Assembly (NCBI GenBank): GCA_001282665.1
Contig: LN874948.1
Location: 690,213 to 754,212, forward strand
Length of the DNA: 64,000 bases
Source of the DNA: Clostridiales bacterium mt11
Lineage (GTDB): Bacteria; Bacillota; Clostridia; Tissierellales; Tepidimicrobiaceae
Reading direction: 5' to 3'
Each line of letters begins with the position of its first letter. Positions within the stretch are counted from its first letter, which is position 1. Under the pieces are notes generated by a model that was given only the letters and a program-made list of their open reading frames with translations, searched no databases and was not told the DNA's origin. Shown one piece after another: positions 44,884 through 53,444 of this stretch. Position numbers and translations under genes: made by a program.

Positions 44884-45714
44884 ATGGAAGAAATAAAAGA
44901 CTTTATAAAAACCAGTATAGAGAAATATATGTTTAAAGGAGCTGTAATTGGAATAAGTGGTGGAATCGATTCAGCTGTAGTGGGAAAGCTTCTTGTGGAT
45001 TCTTTAGGAAGAGATAAAGTTCATGGTTTAATACTTCCTGAAAGGGATACTTCATCTGACACTCTTTACGATGCAAAATTGGTATGCGACTATCTAGGGA
45101 TTAACTATGAAATAATAGACATCACTGGAATATTGAGAAAAATAGGGGTTTATTCTTTGAAACCACCTGCATTCCCTTTCCCAAAAGGAGTTCAGGAAAG
45201 ATACTCTAAAAACATATGGAAAAATGAAGATAATGCATTTATACAGGATTTAACCACCCAAGGGGATAAAAAGTTCTCTGAAGCTCTAGCCTACTATAGA
45301 ACAAAACCAAGAATAAGGTCTCTTATGCTATACTTTGAAGCGGAAAAGAGGAATTATGCTGTAGCAGGCTGTACCAATAAAACAGAATACCTTACAGGAT
45401 TTTACACCAAATGGGGGGATGAAGTCTGCGATATCGAACCAATAATACATCTATATAAAACTCAAGTATTTGAATTGGCAAAGACTTTAAATATCCCTCA
45501 AAAAATAATCGATAAAAAACCTAGCCCAGATATAGCCCCAGGGATTACTGACGAATTTGCTCTAGGAATTGACTATACCGAGCTAGATAGAATACTAATG
45601 AAGATTGAAAGAAGCGAAGACTTAGCTGATGAAGATGAAAATAAAGTAAAAAAGGTTGAAGGGATGCTAGAATATAGAAAATATAGAGAGGTAAGGCAAC
45701 TGCACCTAAGGTAG
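44884..45714 (+). CDS. nadE: Ammonia-dependent NAD+ synthetase
   Basis: The 276-residue N-type ATP pyrophosphatase has GISGGIDSAVVG (about 24-35) and lacks a glutaminase domain, so it uses free ammonia. It converts deamido-NAD to NAD+. The substrate-loop region AGCTNKTEYLTGFYTKWGDE is typical. ATG follows a GGGGAT-type weak ribosome binding site. Its last codons overlap the msrB end by 9 bp in convergent orientation. Confidence 0.92.
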   Translation: MEEIKDFIKTSIEKYMFKGAVIGISGGIDSAVVGKLLVDSLGRDKVHGLILPERDTSSDTLYDAKLVCDYLGINYEIIDITGILRKIGVYSLKPPAFPFPKGVQERYSKNIWKNEDNAFIQDLTTQGDKKFSEALAYYRTKPRIRSLMLYFEAEKRNYAVAGCTNKTEYLTGFYTKWGDEVCDIEPIIHLYKTQVFELAKTLNIPQKIIDKKPSPDIAPGITDEFALGIDYTELDRILMKIERSEDLADEDENKVKKVEGMLEYRKYREVRQLHLR

Positions 45715-46143
45715 GTAGTCTCCATAGCCTTCCTTTTCCATATCCTCTTTTTTTATAAACCTAATAGAAGCGGAGTTAATACAATATCTAAGTCCACCTT
45801 TATCCTTAGGACCATCATTAAATACATGGCCTAGGTGAGAATCTCCATCTTTACTTCTCACCTCTGTTCTTATCATTCCATGACTGGTGTCCAATTTTTC
45901 CTTTATATTTTCTTCCTCTATAAGTTTTGTAAAACTTGGCCAACCACAGCCTGCATCGTATTTATCCTTAGATGAAAACAAAGGCTCTCCTGTAACCACG
46001 TCTACATATATCCCTTCCTCTTCATGATTCCAATATTCATTTTGGAAAGGACGTTCTGTGGCATTTTCTTGAGTTACTTTATATTGAATGGGAGTAAGCT
46101 TTTTGTTTATTTCATCTTTAGATGGTTTTGTATATTTGCTCAT
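45706..46143 (-). CDS. msrB: Peptide-methionine (R)-S-oxide reductase
   Basis: The 145-residue protein has the MsrB motifs CGWPSF, HLGHVFNDGP and the catalytic Cys in LRYCINSASIRF. It lacks the two CxxC zinc pairs present in some MsrB proteins. It repairs methionine-R-sulfoxide in proteins. A GAGGTGATTAT ribosome binding site precedes ATG. Confidence 0.95.
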   Translation of the reverse strand: MSKYTKPSKDEINKKLTPIQYKVTQENATERPFQNEYWNHEEEGIYVDVVTGEPLFSSKDKYDAGCGWPSFTKLIEEENIKEKLDTSHGMIRTEVRSKDGDSHLGHVFNDGPKDKGGLRYCINSASIRFIKKEDMEKEGYGDYLP

Positions 46144-46183
46144 ATAATCACCTCGCTGGTTTTCTTAGATATAGTATACCCAT

Positions 46184-47245
46184 TTACTTCAATTTAAATT
46201 TCATAGTAACTGGATTGTGATCTGTATATGAAAAATCAAGAGAATGTCCTTTTATATCTAAAACTTCTATATTGTCAGATATTAAATAACCATCTATAAC
46301 TGCAGTAAAATTTTCATCCTTTACGTAGGAGGTTGCAACGCTTCTAACTGTAGGTACATTTTCGTCTGCTATCCATATGAACCCTTTAGGTACAAAATCT
46401 TCTGGAATGGTTTGCAGCCAATCTGGCCATTCCTCCGTAGTTTTAAATATGCTGGGATCTGTAGTTGGAATCAAATGGTTCCAGTCTCCACCTACTATTA
46501 TATAGTTTCCCCTCTCATATTCCTTCGTTATATACTCTTTTAAAAATTTAAGCTGCTGTACTCTTATATTGCCTCCCTTATCATAAGCCGATAGATGATT
46601 ATTTATAAGAATTAATTCCTTGCCATTTTCTAATGGCAGCCTGCTCTCTAAAATACATCTATCTAGTTCAGCTAACTGTCTCGGCCAGCTTTCCTTTCCT
46701 GGCAATTGGTGTCTATTTGTACTTTGAATATTGTATTTAGATAAGGTAACCAATCCTGCGGAGTTCACTTTTCCATGAGGTTTAAGTAATGGCACCGGAA
46801 CCCAAAGGGTTTTATAATTGATAGCAAAGCTAGATGAATGGTCCTTAAAATTTTCTTTTAAGTATTCATATTGATCTATATTGAAACTCCTGGTAGCATT
46901 GGTATCTACTTCTTGAATGAAGACAAATGTAGAATCCTTGTCTACTAAAAATTTAGTTATATTCTCTAGATTTTCTAAAGTCTTTTCTCTACTTGAAGAA
47001 CGAGAACCCGTTCCTCCATCCATAAAGAAATCTTGTTCCTTATCCATTCCACAGTATCCTATATTATAGGTGGTAACAGTAGCAATTTCATCTATGGGCA
47101 ACTTCTCTTCTTGCTGGTTTTCTATTTCCAGCGAAATTATATCCTCTGGTCTATAATCAGTAATGGTCATCAACAGCAAATATCCTAAGAGTATACAAAT
47201 AAATGCCAGTACAATTTTAAATAAAGTTTTAAAACCCTTTTTCAT
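46184..47245 (-). CDS. Membrane-anchored endonuclease/exonuclease/phosphatase family protein
   Basis: The 353-residue protein has an N-terminal anchor (KTLFKIVLAFICILLGYLLLM) and an EEP domain: TYNIGYCG, FIQEVD (metal Glu), INNHLSAYD, GGDWNHL and the terminal SYTDHNPVTM catalytic His. The EEP fold covers nucleases, sphingomyelinases and phosphatases, and the substrate is not predictable. ATG at 47245 follows GAGGGTGATAGGT; the longer frame lacks a ribosome binding site. Confidence 0.82.
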   Translation of the reverse strand: MKKGFKTLFKIVLAFICILLGYLLLMTITDYRPEDIISLEIENQQEEKLPIDEIATVTTYNIGYCGMDKEQDFFMDGGTGSRSSSREKTLENLENITKFLVDKDSTFVFIQEVDTNATRSFNIDQYEYLKENFKDHSSSFAINYKTLWVPVPLLKPHGKVNSAGLVTLSKYNIQSTNRHQLPGKESWPRQLAELDRCILESRLPLENGKELILINNHLSAYDKGGNIRVQQLKFLKEYITKEYERGNYIIVGGDWNHLIPTTDPSIFKTTEEWPDWLQTIPEDFVPKGFIWIADENVPTVRSVATSYVKDENFTAVIDGYLISDNIEVLDIKGHSLDFSYTDHNPVTMKFKLK

Positions 47246-47380
47246 ACCTATCACCCTCTTAAAATCTAATTTTATAATTCCATGATTATCATTCACACAT
47301 TTTTCTATATACTATTCACCCGTTGTTAAATTATGGCTTTTATATATTATATCATATCCCTATCCTATTTTCTCAAAATT

Positions 47381-47406
47381 AAAGCTGAAGGTTTTCCTTC
47401 AGCTTA
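47381..47406 (-). terminator. Terminator of the chemotaxis receptor gene
   Basis: AAGCTGAAGG / CCTTCAGCTT with a TTTT/AAAA loop, then a T-rich stretch on the minus strand. Confidence 0.75.
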
Positions 47407-47436
47407 TGGCTTTAAATACATATTTATATACACTAA

Positions 47437-49437
47437 CTAAAATTTCACCTGTGATACTATCTCCTCTAATTTGTCCGATACCTCCTTATTCTTTTCCATT
47501 ATATCATTGATATTGTTTATAGCTTCTACAATATTCATGTTCATATTTGCAATATTAGTTGTAGCTGTTGTAGATTCCTCTACTGTATTAGATGTTTCCT
47601 CTATAGATATGGATATCTGGTTTATTGAAGCTACCAATTCTTCCGATGTAGCTGATAGGTCGGAGATAATGCTGTTAAGAGAAGAACCATCATCTCTATA
47701 TTGTTCCACAGCTCCTACCATCATCTCGTAATCCCTCATTATATCACTTTCTAAGAATCCTATTAGTTTAGCGGTATTGTTTACCAATTGTCCTACGGCT
47801 TTGGTTATGCCTTCGGTTACAGCTTGGATTTCTCCTACAGTAGTATTAGAGTTTTCTGCTAATTTTCTTATTTCTTCTGCTACAACTGCAAATCCTCTTC
47901 CAGTTTCCCCTGCTCTTGCCGCCTCTATAGCTGCATTTAAAGCCAGTAGACTAGTTTGTTCAGTTATACCTAATATAGCATTAGACAACACATTTATTTT
48001 CTCTACTTCTTTTGAAGATTCTATAGCCTCTTCTATTTCCTTTCTAGTACTAACATATAAATCCATAGTACTATTTTTTGCCTGCATGAATTGACTATTC
48101 AATGTATCTGCTTTAGCACTTATTTCATTTGAAGTAGTTGCTCCCTGTTCTACCTCTTCTGCAAAATCTGAAATAGCTCTATCTATTTCTTCCGCAGATT
48201 CATTTATAGATATAGCAGTTGCTGATGTTTCTTCCATTCCTGCTGATAATTCCTCTGTGGTAGCTGAAGTATCTTCCGCTTGTTTTAATAGAAAGTTCAA
48301 TCTTTCCATAGTTTCTTCATATACTTGTTGATTAGTAAGTATGGAATCTTCCATATCCTTCATAAATACCTTCAACTTATCGATTATATTTTGGAAGGAA
48401 TTATACATTTGACCTACTTCATCTTTTCTATTTAAGTCTTTTTCATCTATTTTATCCGATAGATTTAAATTCCCTATATTCTCTGCAATTGCTGCCGTTT
48501 TAATTATTGGCTTTGTAATGGAGTTAGAAATCTTTAAAGATAAAATTGTGGATACCACTAAAATTATTATGGCTGCAACTATCGTATAATAATTGATATC
48601 ATCAATTATTCCTATGGAGTGCTTAACAGGAACTGCTACCCCTACCTTCCAATTAGACTCCGTTATATCTCCAAAGAAAAAGAGCCTATCCACATTGTCG
48701 TAATCCCTAACCTTTCTATCCCTTATATCTACATCGTCTTTATCCATTATATTTTTAAGTTTTCCATCTAGTATATCCTCTACCTTTTTAGATTCATCTT
48801 CAGTGGGTTTAAATTCATCATTTTTATGGGTGAGTATATATCCTTCACTATCCATTAAAAAAGCATAGGAATCTTCACATACTTCTATAGCAGATATAAA
48901 CTCTATTAAGTGATCCATCTGGATATCACTTGCTATTACACCCTTTCTCCCATCGATAGTTTTAAATCCTTTAGATATAGTAACTATCATATTTTTTGAC
49001 CTTTCATCTAGGTAGGGTTTAGATATGTAAACATCATCCTTGCCAATAGCTTCAGTATACCAGCCTCTAGTTGTAGGATCATAGCTGCTATCAGGTACCC
49101 AGCCTACTCCAGATACAAAATTTTTATCAGAAAATGCTAAATAATATACATTTCCCTGATTCCTTTCAGTTGCTTTGGCTAAATAGTTATATGCAAAATC
49201 ATATTCAAAATTGTTGTTAACCACCATGCTTTCTATTACTTCATATAAAGAATCCTTCTGCAATGCAATCCATTTATCTATATCCTTAGCGACACCAATT
49301 GCCTCTAAATCTACTGCCATATTTACTTCTTTTTTTAATTCTTTAATCGACACCATATAATTGATTATGGATATAGATAAAATACTGAAAACACAGACCA
49401 ATACAGTAAATAGTACTATCTTCTTTTTTAATTTCAT
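47437..49437 (-). CDS. Methyl-accepting chemotaxis protein (dCache type)
   Basis: The 666-residue receptor has helix TM1 (about 8-28), an extracytoplasmic dCache domain containing GWVPDSSYDPTTRGWYTEA and PYLDERSKNMIVTISKGF, TM2 near 285-305, HAMP (SNSITKPIIKTAAIAENIG) and a C-terminal signalling domain whose hairpin tip reads ITEQTSLLALNAAIEAARAGE. dCache domains of this type often bind amino acids. It has a sigma-D promoter and a decayed paralogue 1.7 kb upstream. Confidence 0.95.
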   Translation of the reverse strand: MKLKKKIVLFTVLVCVFSILSISIINYMVSIKELKKEVNMAVDLEAIGVAKDIDKWIALQKDSLYEVIESMVVNNNFEYDFAYNYLAKATERNQGNVYYLAFSDKNFVSGVGWVPDSSYDPTTRGWYTEAIGKDDVYISKPYLDERSKNMIVTISKGFKTIDGRKGVIASDIQMDHLIEFISAIEVCEDSYAFLMDSEGYILTHKNDEFKPTEDESKKVEDILDGKLKNIMDKDDVDIRDRKVRDYDNVDRLFFFGDITESNWKVGVAVPVKHSIGIIDDINYYTIVAAIIILVVSTILSLKISNSITKPIIKTAAIAENIGNLNLSDKIDEKDLNRKDEVGQMYNSFQNIIDKLKVFMKDMEDSILTNQQVYEETMERLNFLLKQAEDTSATTEELSAGMEETSATAISINESAEEIDRAISDFAEEVEQGATTSNEISAKADTLNSQFMQAKNSTMDLYVSTRKEIEEAIESSKEVEKINVLSNAILGITEQTSLLALNAAIEAARAGETGRGFAVVAEEIRKLAENSNTTVGEIQAVTEGITKAVGQLVNNTAKLIGFLESDIMRDYEMMVGAVEQYRDDGSSLNSIISDLSATSEELVASINQISISIEETSNTVEESTTATTNIANMNMNIVEAINNINDIMEKNKEVSDKLEEIVSQVKF

Positions 49438-49506
49438 TTATAACCCCCCTATTTTTTTATATGACCTTCAGTCTGACTTTAGGAAAATTAAGTCCTTCTA
49501 TAAATA

Positions 49507-49533
49507 TATTCGACAAAATTCGCTATTTCTTTA
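49507..49533 (-). promoter_or_regulatory. Sigma-D promoter of the chemotaxis receptor
   Basis: Minus strand TAAA (49533-49530), 15-bp spacer, GTCGAATA (49514-49507), 70 bp before the start. The same arrangement is conserved before the decayed paralogue. Confidence 0.7.
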
Positions 49534-49556
49534 GTATACTTCTCCTTAAGCATAAA

Positions 49557-49613
49557 AAAATCCCTTATCTAGCTTAATCTTATTTTGATTAAGACTAGAT
49601 AATGGATTTTTGT
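49557..49613. terminator. Long hairpin in the gap upstream of the chemotaxis receptor
   Basis: Nested arms AAAATCC, TTATCTAG and TTAATC pair with GATTAA, CTAGATAA and GGATTTT, with T-rich flanks on both strands. It resembles a bidirectional terminator. Confidence 0.6.
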
Positions 49614-49646
49614 TTGAAATAATTTAAAGTTAATTATCGTGAATAT

Positions 49647-49679
49647 AAAAAAGCACCTCTAATTATTCTTGAGATGCTT
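49647..49679 (-). terminator. Terminator of the HepT-MntA transcript
   Basis: AAGCATCTC (49679-49671) pairs with GAGGTGCTT (49659-49651), then six T on the minus strand, directly after the SecB-like fragment. Confidence 0.7.
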
Positions 49680-49683
49680 ATTA

Positions 49684-49851
49684 TTATTCACGAAAGTTCA
49701 TTAATAGTATTACAAGTGGAGGTAGATTTGCATCAATACTAGTTGTAGTTATCATAGGTCTTAAATAACTATATAGAATAGCTGGGGCATTTTCTTTCAA
49801 TAAATTCTCTAGATGACTATGATTTTTTTCCAATTCTTCATCCCAGCCGAA
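49684..49851 (-). pseudogene. SecB-like chaperone, C-terminal fragment
   Basis: An open frame of 55 residues without a start codon encodes GWDEELEKNHSHLENLLKEN, then APAILYSYLRPMITTTSIDA and NLPPLVILLMNFRE before two stop codons. The pattern Y-x-R-P-x-I...T...PPL...NF is that of the C-terminal part of SecB-like proteins. The N-terminal two thirds are missing and an upstream in-frame TAA closes the frame. It follows mntA by 30 bp on the same strand. Some toxin-antitoxin loci carry such a SecB-like third gene. The family call is from pattern memory. Confidence 0.5.
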
Positions 49852-49880
49852 TTAACATATTTATAATAAACTTTATTAAA

Positions 49881-50186
49881 TCAATTTTTTTGGTATATTG
49901 CAATCCCAATTCTATTAATATGATCAATTAAATCTACATTTTCTATTCTTTCAAATATCACTAAATCAAAAGTATATGGTAAATATAATTCATCTAATTC
50001 TAAAAGTATTTTATTCAAATCTTGTATATTTATGTTTTTCCCTACTAAAGCTAAATCTATATCAGAACCATTTCTATATTTTCCTTTTGCTCTAGAACCA
50101 TAAAGTAATACTCTTTCAATCTTTGAATGTTTAGTAAAAACACCAACTATTCTTTCTAATGTATCTTCTTTTAAACCATATTTCAT
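49881..50186 (-). CDS. mntA: MntA-type nucleotidyltransferase antitoxin
   Basis: The 101-residue minimal nucleotidyltransferase has GSRAKGKYRNGSDIDL, matching GS-x10-D-x-D exactly, plus the third acidic residue in FDLVIF. MntA antitoxins AMPylate the partner HEPN toxin on a tyrosine and so silence it. ATG at 50186 overlaps the hepT stop by 4 bp, the usual coupling in this pair. Confidence 0.92.
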   Translation of the reverse strand: MKYGLKEDTLERIVGVFTKHSKIERVLLYGSRAKGKYRNGSDIDLALVGKNINIQDLNKILLELDELYLPYTFDLVIFERIENVDLIDHINRIGIAIYQKN

Positions 50187-50611
50187 ATATTCTTACTCTC
50201 TTCCTTTTCTAATTGTTCCATTTTAATTCTTAACTTTTCAAATTGTTCAAAATATAAATCTTTTACAAGGATAATGATATCATCAGCTGTATTTTCATCA
50301 TATGTATGGCTAGTCAAATTACGGCTCTTTATCATTTGCATCCATGCTTCCCCATCTTCTATTAAATCCAATAAAAAAGCTTTTTTTGTAGCATCTTTTG
50401 ACCCATATATATCAGTATTACCTCTACTTTCAAGAAAATCCTTTAAAGTTTTCCATGCTAATTCATGAGTATATTCAAAAGCTTGGATAACTCCTTGTTT
50501 CTCTAGTATTGAAAGTTCTCTTTTTTTCATTAATTCTATTGCATCTTGAAGTTGTTTCAATGCCCTTTTATAATTATTAAATCTTTGAATCCAGCGAATA
50601 TCTTGAACCAT
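50183..50611 (-). CDS. hepT: HepT-type HEPN toxin (HI0074 family)
   Basis: The 142-residue all-helical protein has RNLTSHTY near residues 97-104, matching the HEPN Rx4HxY motif: Arg and His form the RNase site and Tyr is the AMPylation target in characterised HepT proteins. The catalytic motif is intact, unlike the many broken genes further along. It opens MVQDIRWIQRFNNYKRALKQ, typical of the HI0074 group. Ribosome binding site GGGAGG precedes ATG. Confidence 0.92.
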   Translation of the reverse strand: MVQDIRWIQRFNNYKRALKQLQDAIELMKKRELSILEKQGVIQAFEYTHELAWKTLKDFLESRGNTDIYGSKDATKKAFLLDLIEDGEAWMQMIKSRNLTSHTYDENTADDIIILVKDLYFEQFEKLRIKMEQLEKEESKNI

Positions 50612-50853
50612 AAAAATACCTCCCTTGATTTAAACTAATATCATTTAATATTTCTATCTATTTTTTCTTTCCATATTTTATATTTTCATATTAATTATAT
50701 TAAAATAAAAGAACATAAGCAATTCCAATTTCCACATTTTTGATTATAAGAAAATTTCTATGTGAATTTTTCACAGAAACAATATTTAATAATTAGTGCT
50801 TTATTTTATAATATTATGAACTTGAAATATTCTTGTTAAATTATAAAATACCC

Positions 50854-50886
50854 TAAAAAAACAAGCCCTACTTTACGTAGAGCCTT
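50854..50886 (-). terminator. Terminator-like hairpin after yjfB
   Basis: AAGGCTCTAC / GTAGGGCTT imperfect stem followed by seven T on the minus strand. The 279-bp gap between hepT and yjfB shows no other feature. Confidence 0.6.
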
Positions 50887-50890
50887 AAAA

Positions 50891-51088
50891 TTAAATAGAG
50901 ATATCAATGTTTCCTCCAATATGAGGATTAACTGATTGTTCCAACATTTTTGTATTTACTTCTAACATCCTAACTAAATCTGCACCTTGTCCTTCTGCAC
51001 TATCCATAGCCTTTTTTAATACAGAGACACCAACTTCTTGAGCTACTTTCATTTGACTTAATCCCATTGATAAACCTGCTATATCCAT
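50891..51088 (-). CDS. YjfB family putative motility protein
   Basis: The 65-residue protein (DIAGLSMGLSQMKVAQEVGV, later NTKMLEQSVNPHIGGNIDI) matches small YjfB-type proteins, which in Bacillus belong to the motility regulon and have no defined function. It follows the decayed chemotaxis receptor by 66 bp on the same strand and would share its sigma-D promoter. TAAGGAGGACAAATT is its ribosome binding site. Confidence 0.85.
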   Translation of the reverse strand: MDIAGLSMGLSQMKVAQEVGVSVLKKAMDSAEGQGADLVRMLEVNTKMLEQSVNPHIGGNIDISI

Positions 51089-51153
51089 AATTTGTCCTCC
51101 TTATAGTAAATTTAAAACCTATTCTAAATCCATATATACTTATATTACACTAA

Positions 51154-53045
51154 CTAAAATTTCACCTGTGATACTATTTCCTGTAATTTATCTGATACTT
51201 CCTTATTCTTTTCCATTATATCATTTATATTGTTTATAGCTTCTACAATATTCATATTTGCTATATTATTTGTAGCCGTTGTAGACTCCTCTACTGTATT
51301 AGCAGTTTCCTCTATAGATATGGAGATTTGATTTATTGTAGCTGCTAGTTCTTCCGATGTAGCTGATAGATCGGAGATAATACCGTTAAGAGAAGAACCG
51401 TCATCTCTATATTGTTCTACAGCTTTGGTTATGCCTTCAGTTACAACTTGAATTTCCCCTACAGTAGTATTAGAGTTTTCTGCTAATTTTCTTATTTCTT
51501 CTGCTACGACTGCAAATCCTCTTCCAGTTTCACCTGCTCTTGCTGCTTCTATAGCTGCATTTAAAGCCAATAGACTAGTCTATTCAGTTATCCCTAATAT
51601 TGCATTGGATAATACATTTATCTTCTCTACTTCCTTTGAAGATTCTATAGCTTCTTCTATTTCTTTTTTTAGTATTAACATATAAATTCATAGTGTTATC
51701 TTTTGCCTGTATGAATTGACTATTCAATGTATCTGCTTTAGTGTTTATTTCATTTGAAGTAGTTGCTCCTTCTTCTACCTTTTCTGCAAAATCTGAGACA
51801 GCTTTATCTATTTCATCAGTGGATTCATTTATAGAGATAGTAGTTGCCGATGTTTCTTCCATTCCTGCTGACAATTCCTCTGTAGTAGCTGAAGTATCTT
51901 CTGCTTGTTTTAATAAAAAGTCTAATCTCTCTATGGTTTCTTCATATACTTGCTGATTAGTAAGTATAGAGTCCTGCATATCTTTCATAAATATCTTTAA
52001 TTTGTCGATTATATTTTGGAAAGAGTTATACATTTCACCTACTTCATCTTTTCTCTTAAGGTCTTTATCATCTATTTTATCCATCAGATTTAAATTTCCT
52101 ATATTCTCCGCAATTGCTGCCGTTTTAATTATGGGTTTTGTAATGGAGTTAGCAATCTTTAAGGATAAGATTATAGATACTATTAAAATTATTATGGCTG
52201 TAACTATTGTATAATAATTGATATTATCAATAATACCTATGGAGTGCTGGACAGGAACTGCTACCCCTACCTTCCAATTGGACTCCGCTATATCTCCAAA
52301 GAAAAATAATCTATCTCCATTGTCATAATCTTTAATCTTTCTACATCGTCTTTATCCATTATATTTTTAAGTTTTCCATCTAGTATATCCTCTACCTTTT
52401 TAGATTCATCTTCAGTGGGTTTAAATTCATCATTTTTATGAGTTATAATGTTTCCTTCACTATCCATTAAAAAAGCATAGGAATCCTCACATACCTCTAT
52501 GGAAGATATAAACTCTATTAAATGATCAATCTGAATATCAGTTGCTACTACCCCGCCTCTTCCATCGAGAGTTTTAAATCCTCTAGATATGGTAACTATC
52601 ATACCCTTTGATACTTCATCTACATAAGGCTTTGATATATAAATACCATCTCCATCAATGGCTCCAATATACCACTCTCTTGATGCAGGATCATAGCTGC
52701 TATCTGGTACTCTCCTCCTGATAAAAAGGTTTTATCAGAAAATACTATGTGATATTCATTTCCCTTATTCCTTTCATTTGCCTTTGCTAAATAATTACGT
52801 GCAAAATCATATTCGAAATTATCGTTAACAACCATGCTTTCTATTACTTCATCTAAAGAATCTTTTCGAAGTGCAATCCATTTGTCTATATCCTTAGCAA
52901 CACCAAGTGCTTCTAGATCTACTGCTCTATTTACTTCTTTTTTCAGTTCTTTGATTGATATCATATAATTAATTACGGATATAGATAAAATACTAAAAAT
53001 ACATACTAGTACAGTAAATAGCACTATTTTGTTTTTTAATTTCAT
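51154..53045 (-). pseudogene. Decayed paralogue of the chemotaxis receptor
   Basis: Over its full length this copy is closely similar to the intact receptor at 47437-49437, starting KLKNKIVLFTVLVCIFSILS. I can place at least four lesions. One is a few-base deletion near 52712 that loses the GWVPD frame. The next is a deletion of about 13 bp near 52343. A T insertion in a T7 run near 51668 is the third. The last is a nonsense TAG at 51582-51580, where the intact copy has CAA in ITEQTSLL. In-frame deletions of about 87 bp and 6 bp also remove part of the signalling domain. It cannot yield a functional receptor. Confidence 0.93.
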
Positions 53046-53125
53046 CTATAATCTCCCCTTTTGTTCTGATATGATATTTACTTCTCCTTTTATTAAAATT
53101 AAAATTGAACTATTCTATGTAATAT

Positions 53126-53152
53126 CATTCGACATAGTTAGCTATTTCTTTA
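53126..53152 (-). promoter_or_regulatory. Sigma-D promoter of the decayed receptor and yjfB
   Basis: Minus strand TAAA (53152-53149), 15-bp spacer, GTCGAATG (53133-53126). It aligns with the promoter of the intact paralogue and may still serve yjfB. Confidence 0.65.
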
Positions 53153-53222
53153 GCATTTTCTGACTTTTGTTTCTCAAAACATGTGATTTTATTGTATGAT
53201 ATTGCTAATAATCTCCAATTGG

Positions 53223-53252
53223 AAAGCCAAGGTTCCTGTCCCCTTGGCTTTT
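53223..53252. repeat. REP-like hairpin repeat, copy 1
   Basis: AAAGCCAAGG / CCTTGGCTTT arms around TTCCTGTCC. The same unit recurs at 54454, 60481 and 61651. Confidence 0.85.
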
Positions 53253-53255
53253 ATG

Positions 53256-53363
53256 CTAAATAAACTGATTTAATAAAATTGCCTTTTTAAAATCACCAGT
53301 AAGTACTACTAATTCTTCCTTTATAACAACACGTTTTAATCTTTCCATTTTTAAATACCCCAT
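53256..53363 (-). pseudogene. N-terminal fragment of a conserved clostridial protein, cut at a REP-like repeat
   Basis: A 35-residue open frame reads MGYLKMERLKRVVIKEEL then VVLTGDFKKAILLNQFI and stops 3 bp before REP copy 1. I recall the phrase 'KEELVALTGD..KAI.LNQFIYW' as the N-terminus of longer clostridial proteins with a winged-helix region, though the family name escapes me. The truncation point coincides with the repeat. Confidence 0.45.
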
Positions 53364-53384
53364 ATTTTCATTTTTTATGTATAC

Positions 53385-53413
53385 AAAAAGGCACTCAATA
53401 TTGAGTGCCTTTT
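53385..53413 (-). terminator. Terminator of the Fic-fold gene
   Basis: Perfect 28-bp palindrome with arms AAAAGGCACTCAAT / ATTGAGTGCCTTTT and T runs on both strands. Confidence 0.85.
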
Positions 53414-53444
53414 CAAATATTCATATTCACTTATGATACTTAAT

